This document shows, one piece after another, positions 43,733 through 53,295 of a stretch of 64,000 nucleotides of DNA. The translations under genes were made by a program, and so were the position numbers. This DNA is from Marinovum sp. (lineage in GTDB: Bacteria; Pseudomonadota; Alphaproteobacteria; Rhodobacterales; Rhodobacteraceae). Every line of letters starts with the position of its first letter. The first letter of the stretch is position 1. The stretch is from contig JAKVBH010000012.1 in NCBI GenBank assembly GCA_022447495.1, positions 99,077 through 163,076 of the forward strand, read 5' to 3'. The notes beneath the pieces were generated by a model. It was not told where the DNA came from, searched no databases, and was given only the letters and a program-made list of their open reading frames with translations.

Positions 43733-44911
43733 TCAAGCGCTGCGATAAAGCTTGGTCATGGAAAATTCGCGGTGACCCAGGGCTTCCGCAGCTGTGTAAC
43801 GACCATTGGCTGTGCGGCGGATCATGTCGATCAATTCGTCGCCTGCCTCGTCGATGGTCATGTCGCGACGCAAGACCCCGGATACGTCCACATCCACGTG
43901 TTCACCCATGGTGCGCACGGTGCGTGGGTTCGCGGTGATCTTGATCACGGGCACGATGGGGTTGCCAACCACGTTGCCTTGGCCCGTTGGGAAGGTATGC
44001 ACAACCGCGCCACCGGCAGCCATGAGTGTCACACATTCCGCGGCGGCGGAAGAGCTATCCATGAAGTAGAGGCCATCGCCAGAGGCAGGCTGTTCCGCGG
44101 GCTCAAGGATGTCGATGTACTGCGATGTGCGGCCAATTTTCTCAAGATTGCCGAGAGCTTTCTCTTCGATGGTGGTCAAGCCGCCAAGGATGTTGCCTTT
44201 GGTTGGTTGGCTGTCGGAGAGGTCATCGGTTTGGTGCGCAAAGATGACATCGTCTTGGTAGGCCTTCCACATCGCATACCAACGCTCGCCCACCTCTTCA
44301 TTGGTCGCGCGCTCTTTACAGATGTGCTCAGCGCCCGTAATCTCGGAGGTCTCACCAAAGAAGCCGGTGATGCCTTCGGGCAGAAGCTTGTCGTACATGT
44401 TGCCGACCGTTGGGCAGGAGCCGAGACCTGTGGTTGTGTCGCTCTCACCGCATTTGGTGGAAACCCAAAGCTCGCTGATAGAGCATTCCTCCCGCTGCAC
44501 TTCGGAGGCTTTGTGCACAAAATCCTTGGCCGCCCAGGAAGCGGCTCGGATCGTCTCGAAGTCCCCCTTTTGCTCGATAGAGAACTCGGCCACTTCTTTA
44601 CCGGTTTGGCGGATGCCATCGGCGATGCGGCGCGTCCAATCAGGCTCAATGCCGATCACAACAACCGAGTGCACGTTGGGGTTGGCGCCCGTGCCAATCA
44701 TCGTGCGGAAGTGCAACTCCAGGTCTTCACCGAATTGCAGACGGCCATAGGCGTGGGGCAACGCAAGCGTACCCTTGACGTTGTTGGCCACCGCCTCAAC
44801 AGCGGCGTTCGAAATATCGTCAACCGGCAGGATGACAACGTGATTGCGAACACCCACGCGGCCATTTTCGCGACGGTAGCCCATGAAAGTCATATTGGAA
44901 TACTTGGACAT
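43733..44911 (-). CDS. suyB: (2R)-3-sulfolactate sulfo-lyase large subunit (UxaA family)
   Basis: 392-residue UxaA/altronate-dehydratase-family protein. Family motifs are [20 protein letters not shown] near the start, [20 protein letters not shown], and [20 protein letters not shown]. With SuyA it would split (R)-sulfolactate to pyruvate and sulfite. Length matches SuyB (about 390). It follows suyA by 12 bases with GGAG before the ATG. Other UxaA-type dehydratases look similar, so the assignment rests on the adjacent hpsNOP-like genes. Confidence 0.82.
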   Translation of the reverse strand: MSKYSNMTFMGYRRENGRVGVRNHVVILPVDDISNAAVEAVANNVKGTLALPHAYGRLQFGEDLELHFRTMIGTGANPNVHSVVVIGIEPDWTRRIADGIRQTGKEVAEFSIEQKGDFETIRAASWAAKDFVHKASEVQREECSISELWVSTKCGESDTTTGLGSCPTVGNMYDKLLPEGITGFFGETSEITGAEHICKERATNEEVGERWYAMWKAYQDDVIFAHQTDDLSDSQPTKGNILGGLTTIEEKALGNLEKIGRTSQYIDILEPAEQPASGDGLYFMDSSSAAAECVTLMAAGGAVVHTFPTGQGNVVGNPIVPVIKITANPRTVRTMGEHVDVDVSGVLRRDMTIDEAGDELIDMIRRTANGRYTAAEALGHREFSMTKLYRSA

Positions 44912-44923
44912 ATCTAAAGGCTC

Positions 44924-45214
44924 CTACCAACGCTTGGTTTTGCAGTTGTGGGTGTGCACATGGCCGCCCTTGGGGATGTCGGCGATGATCTTGCCCATGT
45001 CCTGACCGTATTTGACGGCGGTGTCGCCCTCCTTGAGGTCTTTGAGCGCGATCTTGTGGCCAATGGCCACGTCGTCGCCTGCGGTCAGGGTAAAGGTGGA
45101 ATTGTCATGGGTCACACAGCAGAACATTTCGGTTCCCGCTGTGAGCCCCTCGACGACCACCACACCCACATTGTCTTCGTGATCGTGCACGAGGAGATGC
45201 GGAATATTGGACAT
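44924..45214 (-). CDS. suyA: (2R)-3-sulfolactate sulfo-lyase small subunit (SAF domain)
   Basis: 96-residue SAF-domain protein: MSNIPHLLVHDHEDNVGVVV, IGHKIALKDLKEGDTAVKYG and KGGHVHTHNCKTKRW, with the HTHN motif expected of the small subunit of UxaA-type lyases. The start at 45214 has GGAG 8 bases upstream and matches the size of SuyA. It precedes suyB by 12 bases. Confidence 0.82.
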   Translation of the reverse strand: MSNIPHLLVHDHEDNVGVVVVEGLTAGTEMFCCVTHDNSTFTLTAGDDVAIGHKIALKDLKEGDTAVKYGQDMGKIIADIPKGGHVHTHNCKTKRW

Positions 45215-45254
45215 CTGAGGTCTCCAGTTTTCAGTTGCGTCGTTGAGCCCAGGG

Positions 45255-46232
45255 TTAATCCCAAGGCGATAGAATGATTTTGGGCGCAGGCGTTCGGCCT
45301 GCGCGGATGTCGGCAAAAGCGGCGGCGCCATCGTCGAGCGTGCGTGTCTCGGTCCATTCAAGTGGTCCAAGGCGACCGTCAAAGAGCGCTTGGGCGGTGT
45401 CACGGAACTCTTGCTTAGTGTAGCAATAGGTCCCGATGAACGTGATCTCTTGCAAGGTCAGGCGACGCACATCGAGGCCCTCTTTGCTGTCGCCGAGACC
45501 CACATGGGCAATCACGCCGCCGGGTGCGGCCACATCGCTGGCGGATTTCCGTGTGGAACCAATGCCCACTGCGTCGATCACCAGAGGATACATGCCCGCT
45601 GCCTCAGCCACGACATTTTCACCAAGCGATTTTAGGTAGTCACGCCGGACATCGTTGGGCTCCACAATCACCGTGGCCTCACACCCCATGGCGCGCAGAC
45701 AAAGCGCCGCAGCAAGACCAATCGCCCCCCCGCCCAAGATGATCGCAGATCGGTCCATGGTCGGATACAAGGCCTCAATCGCAAGGCGCACCGTGTGCCA
45801 AGACACGGCCAGTGGTTCCGCCAAAGCCGCTTTGGTCAGCGGAACATGGTCAGGCACCTCCACAAGGTTTTCCCAAGGCATCGATATATATTGTGCAAAC
45901 GCGCCCTCGCGCGGCGGCATCGAGATGATCTGGCGCGTGGGGCTCAGATTCTCACGCCCGGCTTGGACATAGGAACACGCCGGATCAACAACCAGTGGAT
46001 TCACAGTCACCCGCATACCATCCCGCGGGCCACCGACGATGGTGCCCGCCGCTTCGTGACCGAGGATCAGCGGCGCCGGGCGCCGGGCGTCATGCCCGAG
46101 GTAGGCATGCATGTCCGAACCACAGATACCGACTCTGTCGACGCGAATAAGGTGTTCTTCTGGCCCCGGGCTGGGATCAGGAGAATCCTGAATTTCCATG
46201 GATTCTGGGCCGGTATAGACAAGTGCTTTCAT
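45255..46232 (-). CDS. hpsP: Zinc-type alcohol dehydrogenase, probable DHPS 2-dehydrogenase HpsP
   Basis: 325-residue medium-chain dehydrogenase. The catalytic zinc site is kept: Cys in VGICGSDMHAYLGH and His-Glu in LGHEAAGTIVGG. A Rossmann fold starts at ILGGGAIGLAAALCLRAMG. The structural-zinc loop (usually four Cys) reads VDPACSYVQAGRENLSPTRQ and keeps only one Cys. In known DHPS degraders HpsO and HpsP interconvert DHPS enantiomers through a ketone. It overlaps hpsO by ATGA. Confidence 0.78.
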   Translation of the reverse strand: MKALVYTGPESMEIQDSPDPSPGPEEHLIRVDRVGICGSDMHAYLGHDARRPAPLILGHEAAGTIVGGPRDGMRVTVNPLVVDPACSYVQAGRENLSPTRQIISMPPREGAFAQYISMPWENLVEVPDHVPLTKAALAEPLAVSWHTVRLAIEALYPTMDRSAIILGGGAIGLAAALCLRAMGCEATVIVEPNDVRRDYLKSLGENVVAEAAGMYPLVIDAVGIGSTRKSASDVAAPGGVIAHVGLGDSKEGLDVRRLTLQEITFIGTYCYTKQEFRDTAQALFDGRLGPLEWTETRTLDDGAAAFADIRAGRTPAPKIILSPWD

Positions 46233-46990
46233 TTGGCAGTGAACCCTCCATCGACCATGAGAACTTGGCCCGTCACGTAGTCAGACGCAGGCGAACACAG
46301 AAACAACAGCGGACCATCAAGATCGTCCATCCGACCGTTGCGGCCGATGCAGGTCTGGGCCGCGTTTCGGGCAGCGCGGTCAGGGTCGGAGAAGACCGCG
46401 GCGGTGAGCTCTGTTTCAAAAAAACCAGGACCGATGGCATTGACGTTGATCCCGTCGCACGACCACGCCTCGGCCATAGCGCGTGTCAATTGACCGATCG
46501 CGGCCTTGGTCGCGCCATAGGCTATGCCGCCGGGAAAGGCGCGCGTGGTTTGAAGGGAGGCGAAGTTGACGATACGCCCCCATCCCTTGACCTTCATATC
46601 TCCGACAAGGTGCTGGCTCAAAAAGAAGGGCGTTGAGAGGTTGAGATCGAGCGTCGCATCCCAACCTTTGTCCGTCACATCGTCCGCCGCCTCTCGTGTA
46701 TTGATCCCCGCGGCATGAACCACGATGTCTGGTGCGCCAAAGGGTGCAGCCACCATCTCAGCCACGTTAGCCAAACTGGCTCGCTCGGAGACATCCGCCG
46801 CCACGGCATGTGTCTCTCCCGAACATTTCGACTGCCAGTCACCCAAACCTTCTGCCCTGCGTGCGACACCGACCACGGCGGCGCCCGCCTCAGCCAAAAC
46901 TGTCGCTGCGCGCCGTCCAAGGCCAGAGCTTGCCCCGGTCACACAAGCCACACGGCCTGTCAGGTCGAAAAGAGCGGTGTGATCATCCAT
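46229..46990 (-). CDS. hpsO: Short-chain dehydrogenase, probable DHPS 2-dehydrogenase HpsO
   Basis: 253-residue SDR. The NAD motif VTGASSGLGRRAATVLAEAG and the catalytic Ser-Tyr-Lys set in VNFASLQTTRAFPGGIAYGA (Tyr) plus TKAAIGQ (Lys) are present, and it ends VTGQVLMVDGGF. The start at 46990 overlaps the hpsN stop by 8 bases; the longer frame lies inside hpsN. Partner of HpsP in racemising DHPS, by analogy. Confidence 0.8.
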   Translation of the reverse strand: MDDHTALFDLTGRVACVTGASSGLGRRAATVLAEAGAAVVGVARRAEGLGDWQSKCSGETHAVAADVSERASLANVAEMVAAPFGAPDIVVHAAGINTREAADDVTDKGWDATLDLNLSTPFFLSQHLVGDMKVKGWGRIVNFASLQTTRAFPGGIAYGATKAAIGQLTRAMAEAWSCDGINVNAIGPGFFETELTAAVFSDPDRAARNAAQTCIGRNGRMDDLDGPLLFLCSPASDYVTGQVLMVDGGFTAK

Positions 46991-48287
46991 CGGCAGAGAG
47001 GTCGAAATTCTCACCTGGGAAGAACTTGGCCAAACGGGCATCCGCCGCGCGGGCATGGCCTTCCATGCCTTCGAGACGCGATATGCGCGCTGTGGCAATG
47101 GCCGTGGACTTCGCGCCTTCGCGGGTCGCCCGCTGCCATGTAACCATCTTCATGTATTTGTGCACGCTGAGACCGCCGGTGTAGCGCGCTGCGCCCGAGG
47201 TGGGCAGGACGTGGTTCGGACCAGCAGCCTTATCGCCGTATGAGACAGTTGTTTCTTCGCCCAGGAAGAGCGAGCCATAGCAGCGCAAACGCTCCAACCA
47301 CCAGTCGAGGTCATCGGCCATCACGGTCAAGTGCTCTGGCGCGTAATCGTCTGATGTTGAGGCCATTTCTTCGCGGTCCGCGACAACGATCACCTCAGCA
47401 TAGTCACGCCAAGCGGCGGTTGCGTTCTCGCGGTTCAATTCAGGCAGATCATCGATGAGACCCGGCACTTGGCGCATGACGTCTTCGGCTAGGGCTTGAT
47501 CGTCGGTCACCAGCCATACCGGTGAATTGTACCCGTGCTCGGCTTGGCTCACGAGGTCCGTCGCGACTAGGAACGGGTCCGCCGTTTTGTCGGCGAGGAT
47601 CAAGCTGTCAGTTGGACCGGCGATCATGTCGATGCCCACACGTCCAAAAAGGATGCGCTTGGCTTCGGCCACGAATTGGTTGCCAGGACCCACAATGATG
47701 TTGGCTTGGGGCAGCCCAAAGAGGCCAAAGGCCATGGAGGCCACACCTTGAACGCCACCAATGGCCATGATCTTGTCCGCGCCACAGGCATGGGCGGCAT
47801 ATGCAATTGCAGGCGTCACACCATCGGGTTGGGGGGGCGAAGCAACGGTTACATGTCGGCAGCCAGCCACACGAGCGGTGGTCACGGTCATGATAGCGCT
47901 TGCGATGTGGCGATACCGCCCGGCTGGCACGTAGCAACCCGCTGCGTCCACCGGGATCGCTTTTTGACCGGCAATCACACCAGGTTGAATCTCCATTTCG
48001 ACGTCTTGAATCGTCTGTTTTTGAAGTTCTGCAAACCGCCACACATTGTCACGTGCGAACTGTATATCGTCCTTGAGTTTCTGTGGAACTTTGGACGCGG
48101 CTGCCTCGATTTCGTCCGCGGTTAGCTCGATGTTGCCTTGATACTTGTCAAACTTGGCTGCGTATTCGAGCGCCTTGGCATCGCCGCCCGCCTCAATATC
48201 GGACAAGATACCCTGCACAATGGCATGGGTTTCGGACGCGTCCGATTTTGACGTGAGCGTCGCCTTCTTCAGATAGGTCTTCGTCAT
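46983..48287 (-). CDS. hpsN: Sulfopropanediol 3-dehydrogenase (histidinol dehydrogenase family)
   Basis: 434-residue HisD homologue, outside any histidine operon. The zinc ligands correspond to Gln248, His251 (SQAEHGYNSP), Asp352 and His376 (GLSVHKYMK), and the catalytic pair to Glu318-His319 (YAPEHLTVM); GPNHVLPTSG is conserved. HpsN oxidises (R)-DHPS in two steps to (R)-sulfolactate with NAD+. Followed immediately by hpsO, hpsP and suyAB, which fits the published DHPS pathway. HisD itself is excluded mainly by context. Confidence 0.88.
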   Translation of the reverse strand: MTKTYLKKATLTSKSDASETHAIVQGILSDIEAGGDAKALEYAAKFDKYQGNIELTADEIEAAASKVPQKLKDDIQFARDNVWRFAELQKQTIQDVEMEIQPGVIAGQKAIPVDAAGCYVPAGRYRHIASAIMTVTTARVAGCRHVTVASPPQPDGVTPAIAYAAHACGADKIMAIGGVQGVASMAFGLFGLPQANIIVGPGNQFVAEAKRILFGRVGIDMIAGPTDSLILADKTADPFLVATDLVSQAEHGYNSPVWLVTDDQALAEDVMRQVPGLIDDLPELNRENATAAWRDYAEVIVVADREEMASTSDDYAPEHLTVMADDLDWWLERLRCYGSLFLGEETTVSYGDKAAGPNHVLPTSGAARYTGGLSVHKYMKMVTWQRATREGAKSTAIATARISRLEGMEGHARAADARLAKFFPGENFDLSADG

Positions 48288-48361
48288 GGAAACCGCTCCT
48301 CTTAGATCTGTGTTTGGGGCTTAAGTACGCCTATTTTCGCGAGCCGCAAGACCTTAAACAA

Positions 48362-48384
48362 CTGAATTTGTTCAATTAATTCAG
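48362..48384. promoter_or_regulatory. Inverted repeat in the hpsN promoter region
   Basis: CTGAATT-N9-AATTCAG, a perfect 7-bp inverted repeat in an AT-rich stretch 75 bases before hpsN, between it and the DUF475 gene. A likely regulator site for the hpsNOP-suyAB unit. Confidence 0.45.
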
Positions 48385-48424
48385 GTAAAATCCTACATTA
48401 AGCAAATCGAAATTCACTAAAACC

Positions 48425-49468
48425 TCACGCTGTAGCCTTGTTGTGTCGGACCGATGAAAAGAGCGCGTAACCGATGAATGCGATGCCGATGAAGCCGGTC
48501 AAAAGTTCTGGAACATGCGTCAGCGACTGCAGGAACATGATGATCGAGAGCGCGAAGATCGAATAAAAGGCCCCGTGTTCGAGATAGCGGAATTGAGCCA
48601 GCGTTCCCTTCTCAACCAGCATAATGGTCATGGAGCGCACATACATCGCACCGACCCCCAAACCGATGGCAATCAGCAGAATGTTTGTCGTCAGAGCGAA
48701 CGCCCCAATCACGCCATCGAAAGAGAAGCTCGCGTCTAGCACTTCGAGGTACAGAAAAGCGCCAAGACCACCTTTTGCGGCAGCACTTGTGGGGTTTTCG
48801 TTCATGTGGTCGAGGTAATTGCCCAGACCATCAACCAACGTGAAGGTCAAAAGCCCCATGATCGCTGAGAACAAGAAAGACGCTTGGTACTTCTCGGGCA
48901 AGGCGTAGCAGATCACCGACACGATGATCAGAACAAATGCAATCTCGAAACCGCGCACGGAACCCATTTTGCGCAGGCGCGTTTCAAGAGCTTCGATCCA
49001 ATCGATCTCCTTATCCTCGTCGATGAAGAACTTGAGTGCAACCATCATGAGGAAGGTGCCACCGAAGGCTGCGATCGAGCTATGAGACGCTTCGATAATG
49101 CGGCTGTATTCATCTGGATCTGCGAGCGCCATTTTCATCGCCGCGAACGGGTTGATCCAGGCAAAGATTGCAACAATCGCCAACGGAAAAACGATCCGCA
49201 TGCCGAAAACCGCGATCAAGATACCCCAGGTCAGAAAACGCTGGCGCCAGACCGGCGTCATGTCTTCGAGTTTGTTGGCGTTGACGATGGCGTTGTCAAA
49301 GCTGAGCGCGATTTCCAAAGCAGCCAAAACGATGCCCACGATGAGGAACGAGATGATCCCGTTCATCGTCCCGTGGGTGGCCCAACCAAGCCACCCAGAG
49401 AGGAAGATGCCCACAGCTGTGACGACCAATGGCCAGAACAGGTAGGAAATAACAGAGCGTTGCGCCAT
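48425..49468 (-). CDS. DUF475 (TerC-superfamily) membrane protein
   Basis: 347-residue protein with about nine membrane helices. The TerC/DUF475 signatures are AALEIALSFDNAIVNANKL and YLEVLDASFSFDGVIGAFAL, in which acidic residues lie inside membrane helices (SFDNA, SFDGV). It lies 3 bases after the TRAP permease gene in the same orientation and before hpsN. Members are linked to metal or oxyanion stress in general terms. Here an ion or sulfite export role is only an inference from position. Confidence 0.85.
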   Translation of the reverse strand: MAQRSVISYLFWPLVVTAVGIFLSGWLGWATHGTMNGIISFLIVGIVLAALEIALSFDNAIVNANKLEDMTPVWRQRFLTWGILIAVFGMRIVFPLAIVAIFAWINPFAAMKMALADPDEYSRIIEASHSSIAAFGGTFLMMVALKFFIDEDKEIDWIEALETRLRKMGSVRGFEIAFVLIIVSVICYALPEKYQASFLFSAIMGLLTFTLVDGLGNYLDHMNENPTSAAAKGGLGAFLYLEVLDASFSFDGVIGAFALTTNILLIAIGLGVGAMYVRSMTIMLVEKGTLAQFRYLEHGAFYSIFALSIIMFLQSLTHVPELLTGFIGIAFIGYALFSSVRHNKATA

Positions 49469-49471
49469 GAC

Positions 49472-51952
49472 TTAGCCCCCCATGACTTTAGGCAGCCAGA
49501 GCACAAGCTGCGGGAAGACGAAGATCAGGATGAGACCCAAGAGTTGGACCAACATGAACTGCATCATACCGAGATAGATGTCTTTGAGATCCCAGTTGGG
49601 CACGACACCTTTGAGGAAGTAAGCCGAGAGCGCCACCGGCGGTGAGAGCCAGGCCGTTTGTAAGTTCACCGCAACGAGGATACCGAACCAGACGAGCATG
49701 TCGTATTTGCTCTCAAAGCCTGGAAGGTCAAGCGCAATGACCGTGGGCAATAGGATCGGGATCACGATCAGAACGATCGGCACCCATTCCAGCGGCCACC
49801 CCAGCAAGAACACCAGCGCCATGATCACGATAAGGATCATGTAGGGCGACATGTCGAGGGACAGCAGCACTTCGGTCAGCATTTTGGGCGTGCCGAGCGA
49901 TGAGAATTGCGCCCCAAAGAAGTTGGAGGCTGCAACTAGGAACATGATAAGGACGGTGATTTCCAGTGCTTTGATCAAGCAATCCCGGAAACCCGCCCAG
50001 GTGAACTTACGGTAGGCCCAGGACAACAGGATCGAACCAAAGGCACCCATGGCCGCTGCTTCGGCTGGTGTGGCAAGCCCCAGAAGGATCGAGCCCAGCG
50101 CAAAGCTGATGAGGATGGTCGGTGGCATGAGGCCTTGGAAGAACTCGTCCCACAGGTCAGAGAAGTAGAAGTTCTCTTTCGCATCTGCGCGGTACAGCGG
50201 CAGGATCAGATAGCCAGAGATGGCCATCAGCATCAGCCAAGCAACGCTCATGATGGTCGCGGTGCCCGACATCTCGCCGCCCAAAAGCGCCATGATCGAA
50301 ATCGCCATTTGGCCGAGGATTGCAACAGCCGCAGCAATCCGCAGAACTGTCAGGTTTTTGTAGGCGAGGTAAGCAACACCCAAGGTTGCGAGGGTCGCAA
50401 GCAAGCCAGCAAATGGGATTGTCCCAGCGAAGGCACCGCCCAGAGCCCAACCAAAGACACGACAGACGCCAAGGACACCTACGGCGATCAGGACAACCTC
50501 AACACCATAGCGATTGGAGGTGACCGGCTGATCTTCTTCGGCCAGGATTGGGCCAAGTGACGGGTTCAGCCAGCAACGACCCAGAGTGTAGATCAGGTAG
50601 AGAGACGCCAGCAAAGCACCTGGGATAAACGCCGCACGAAAGAGGTCCAAAACGGACACCTCAAGCACAGGCCCCATGACGATCAACATGATCGACGGGG
50701 GGATCAGGATGCCCAGCGTACCCCCTGCGGTGATGGTCCCGGCGGCAAGCTGCACGTTGTAGCCAGAACGACTCATCGTGGCGCCCGCCATAATGCCCAG
50801 GATGGTCACCGATGCACCCACAATACCCGTGGCCGCCGCAAAAATCGTCGAGACCACGAGAACCGCGATGAACAGAGCGCCTCGGATGCGGGCCATGATC
50901 ATTTGGATCGACGCAAAGAGGCGTTCCATCAGACCAGCTTGTTCCATCACGATGCCCATCAAAACAAAGAGCGGCACTGCCATGAGCTGGTCGTTGAGCA
51001 TGGTGGAGTTGGTGTTGAGTGTGAAAAGCAGCGTGGTCAGCTTGAAGTTCGCGCCCCAGATACCGAACACAAAGGCCAAAAAGATCAGCGTGAACGAGAT
51101 TGGGAAGCCCACAAAGATCACAAAGAGCATCGCGACGAGCATGATCAAACCGATGGTGGGTTTGCTCAAACTTGAACGCGCGTTCAGAATGTCTTGGAAC
51201 GCCGAGCCACCGGGTACGATGTCGGGTGTGAACACTGCAAGCACAAGCCAAATGAGCGCAATCACATAAACCGGCAAGAGGCGCACAAACACCCTCTCAC
51301 GTTCTTTGCCCATCTTGTGGAATGCACGGAAAATCTCAGGGAGACCCTGGATCAACAACAAGAAACCACCGACCGGCATCGCCAAGCGCGCGGGCCAGAG
51401 GACGGGTCCCCAAGCGCTGTCGAGCGCCATGGTTTCACCTGTCGAATAGGCCAACCACCAGAATTGAGAGGCCACGATGGTGAAGAAGATCATCGAAGGG
51501 ATGTAGAACAGCAGGTAGAGCGTGGCGTCTACCGTAGCCTGGGTTTTGCTCGACCAGTTCCGGTAGAGGAAATCTGCGCGGATGTGCACGCCGCGCATGA
51601 GGCCATAGCCCGCTGCGGCCATAAAGATCACACCGGCGAGCATCCGAGATGTGTCATAGACCCAAAGCGTTGGTCCAAGGCCAAGGGAGCGCGCGAAATC
51701 TTCGAAACCTGCGTCTTGCAGGATTGCAAAGGAGTTCCGAGAGACCACCTCGTAGACCACCACGGCAATGAGTGGGATCATCATCAACGATATGAGCTGG
51801 CCCGCGCGGTAGTTGATGATGTCGATGGCGGCCGTAATGGGGCGCTGCCACGGCGTCATGTCTTCGGGCGTTTCACCCGGAGCTTCCGCACGCCGCTCGG
51901 CGATCAACTCGTCGGCAATTTCCAGCTCTTCTGGATTTGGTTCGTCAGCCAT
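49472..51952 (-). CDS. TRAP transporter fused DctQM permease
   Basis: 826-residue fusion. The DctQ part (about 40-230, four helices) is followed by the DctM part with GFPISFTLIFLAFVFGIWGA, GTLGILIPPSIMLIVMGPVL and, in the second half, LGLATPAEAAAMGAFGSI and SPPVALSAYFLKGVVP. About 130 residues with three to four extra hydrophobic segments separate the two DctM halves, explaining the length. It imports the substrate bound by the adjacent DctP protein, using a Na+ gradient. Probably the DHPS or sulfolactate importer. Confidence 0.9.
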   Translation of the reverse strand: MADEPNPEELEIADELIAERRAEAPGETPEDMTPWQRPITAAIDIINYRAGQLISLMMIPLIAVVVYEVVSRNSFAILQDAGFEDFARSLGLGPTLWVYDTSRMLAGVIFMAAAGYGLMRGVHIRADFLYRNWSSKTQATVDATLYLLFYIPSMIFFTIVASQFWWLAYSTGETMALDSAWGPVLWPARLAMPVGGFLLLIQGLPEIFRAFHKMGKERERVFVRLLPVYVIALIWLVLAVFTPDIVPGGSAFQDILNARSSLSKPTIGLIMLVAMLFVIFVGFPISFTLIFLAFVFGIWGANFKLTTLLFTLNTNSTMLNDQLMAVPLFVLMGIVMEQAGLMERLFASIQMIMARIRGALFIAVLVVSTIFAAATGIVGASVTILGIMAGATMSRSGYNVQLAAGTITAGGTLGILIPPSIMLIVMGPVLEVSVLDLFRAAFIPGALLASLYLIYTLGRCWLNPSLGPILAEEDQPVTSNRYGVEVVLIAVGVLGVCRVFGWALGGAFAGTIPFAGLLATLATLGVAYLAYKNLTVLRIAAAVAILGQMAISIMALLGGEMSGTATIMSVAWLMLMAISGYLILPLYRADAKENFYFSDLWDEFFQGLMPPTILISFALGSILLGLATPAEAAAMGAFGSILLSWAYRKFTWAGFRDCLIKALEITVLIMFLVAASNFFGAQFSSLGTPKMLTEVLLSLDMSPYMILIVIMALVFLLGWPLEWVPIVLIVIPILLPTVIALDLPGFESKYDMLVWFGILVAVNLQTAWLSPPVALSAYFLKGVVPNWDLKDIYLGMMQFMLVQLLGLILIFVFPQLVLWLPKVMGG

Positions 51953-52069
51953 GATCGTGGTCCCCCCATTCGAAAACAGCCCTCTTGCGCGGGGCCGCTT
52001 GCCAATAGGAATAGGACGGGAGTGCGGAAGGGCGCCCGCCCCGACAGGTGCCGGAGCGGGCGAACAGTC

Positions 52070-53164
52070 TTACTTTAGAGTGTCAGCAAACGCGCGGCCA
52101 AGGCTTGCGTTTGATGTCTGTGCACCGGACCAGAAAGGCACAGCCACTTCGGCGAAGGCACGCTGGGATGCCCACACCTCTGCGAAGAATTCATTCTCAT
52201 CTGCAGCAGCTTGAAGCGCTTTTGCAGCCGCCGCGGAGTACTCGGTGAAGTAATCAGCAGGCGTGTCTTCGAGAATAACACCGTGGTTGTCGGTCAGGTC
52301 CTTAAGAGCTTTACCGTTCTCAAAGATGCGGTAGGAGAGCGACTTAGAGAGCGACGCGTTTGCCGCAACTTCAAGAGCTTTTTGCTCTGTCTCGGACAGG
52401 CTGTTGTAGAAATCGCCGTTGACATACATGTCGGCGTTCACTGTGACCTGGTGCAGACCTTGCAGGTAGTAGTGCTTCAGGACCTTTTGGAAGCCAAACA
52501 CGGAGTCAGGCTTCGGGCAGCACCACTCAGCCGCGTCGATTGTGCCTTTTTCCAGAGCTGGCAAGATGTCGCCGCCGCCCATGGCAACCGCAGGCACGCC
52601 GATGTCAGCATAGGCTGCACCCACCATGCCGGGAGGAGCGCGGAAGCGCATCGCACGGAAGTCATCCATGTTCTTGATAGGCTCTGGGAACCAACCCAGG
52701 GCTTCTGGGCCAACTGGCTGGAGCATGAAGCCTTTGACGTTGACACCCATCTCATCCCAGAGACGGTCGTAGAGCTCTTTGCCACCGCCGTACTGGAACC
52801 AGCTTAGGAATGCTATGTTGTCGAGGCCAACACCGGCACCCGCAACTGGCGCACCAAAGAGGTTCGCAGCAACGTGCTTGCCGCCCCAATAGTGAGTCCA
52901 AGCGAAGCCACCTTCAACCAGGCCCGCGTCAACCGCGTCCATAATGTCGCGTGGGCCAACAACGGCGCCCGCAGGCAGAACTTCAATGGTGAGCGAGCCG
53001 CCAGTGAGCGCGGCAACATCTTTGCCGAATTCATTCAGCATGAAAACTTCATCAGCAGTATTCGGCAACACCGACTGAATGCGCAGGACCTTTTCGGCCA
53101 TCGCTGCCGAAGCGGTCAGTGCAAGCACGGCCACGCCGGTTGCAACAATCTTTAGGTTAAACAT
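52070..53164 (-). CDS. TRAP transporter substrate-binding protein (DctP family)
   Basis: 364-residue periplasmic protein with signal peptide MFNLKIVATGVAVLALTASA (cleavage near AMA-EK). The carboxylate-binding region includes FRAPPGMVGAAYADIG (conserved Arg), GGGDILPALEKGTIDAAEW and CPKPDSVFGFQKV. First gene of the TRAP-DUF475 unit, 117 bases before the permease gene, and preceded by a good ribosome site (GGGAGGAAATAA). The sulfonate context suggests DHPS as ligand. Confidence 0.9.
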   Translation of the reverse strand: MFNLKIVATGVAVLALTASAAMAEKVLRIQSVLPNTADEVFMLNEFGKDVAALTGGSLTIEVLPAGAVVGPRDIMDAVDAGLVEGGFAWTHYWGGKHVAANLFGAPVAGAGVGLDNIAFLSWFQYGGGKELYDRLWDEMGVNVKGFMLQPVGPEALGWFPEPIKNMDDFRAMRFRAPPGMVGAAYADIGVPAVAMGGGDILPALEKGTIDAAEWCCPKPDSVFGFQKVLKHYYLQGLHQVTVNADMYVNGDFYNSLSETEQKALEVAANASLSKSLSYRIFENGKALKDLTDNHGVILEDTPADYFTEYSAAAAKALQAAADENEFFAEVWASQRAFAEVAVPFWSGAQTSNASLGRAFADTLK

Positions 53165-53295
53165 TTATTTCCTCCCTATCGTGCCCTCTTGGTCTTCTGC
53201 TCGAAACCCGGAATCGAGGGCTGAGCCCCGGGTCTGTCTTTGTCACGGAGTGTCGAACCCTCCGCGCATTTTATTGTTGGTATCAGATTTTGCGG

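Noticed and set aside
43772..44917. Long open frame on the + strand opposite suyB (381 codons)
   Set aside because: It mirrors the codon structure of suyB on the other strand, has no recognisable protein motif, and suyB is strongly supported.
51194..52078. Rightward open frame opposite the TRAP permease gene (294 codons)
   Set aside because: Composition (His, Arg, Glu rich) is that of an antisense frame of membrane-protein DNA.
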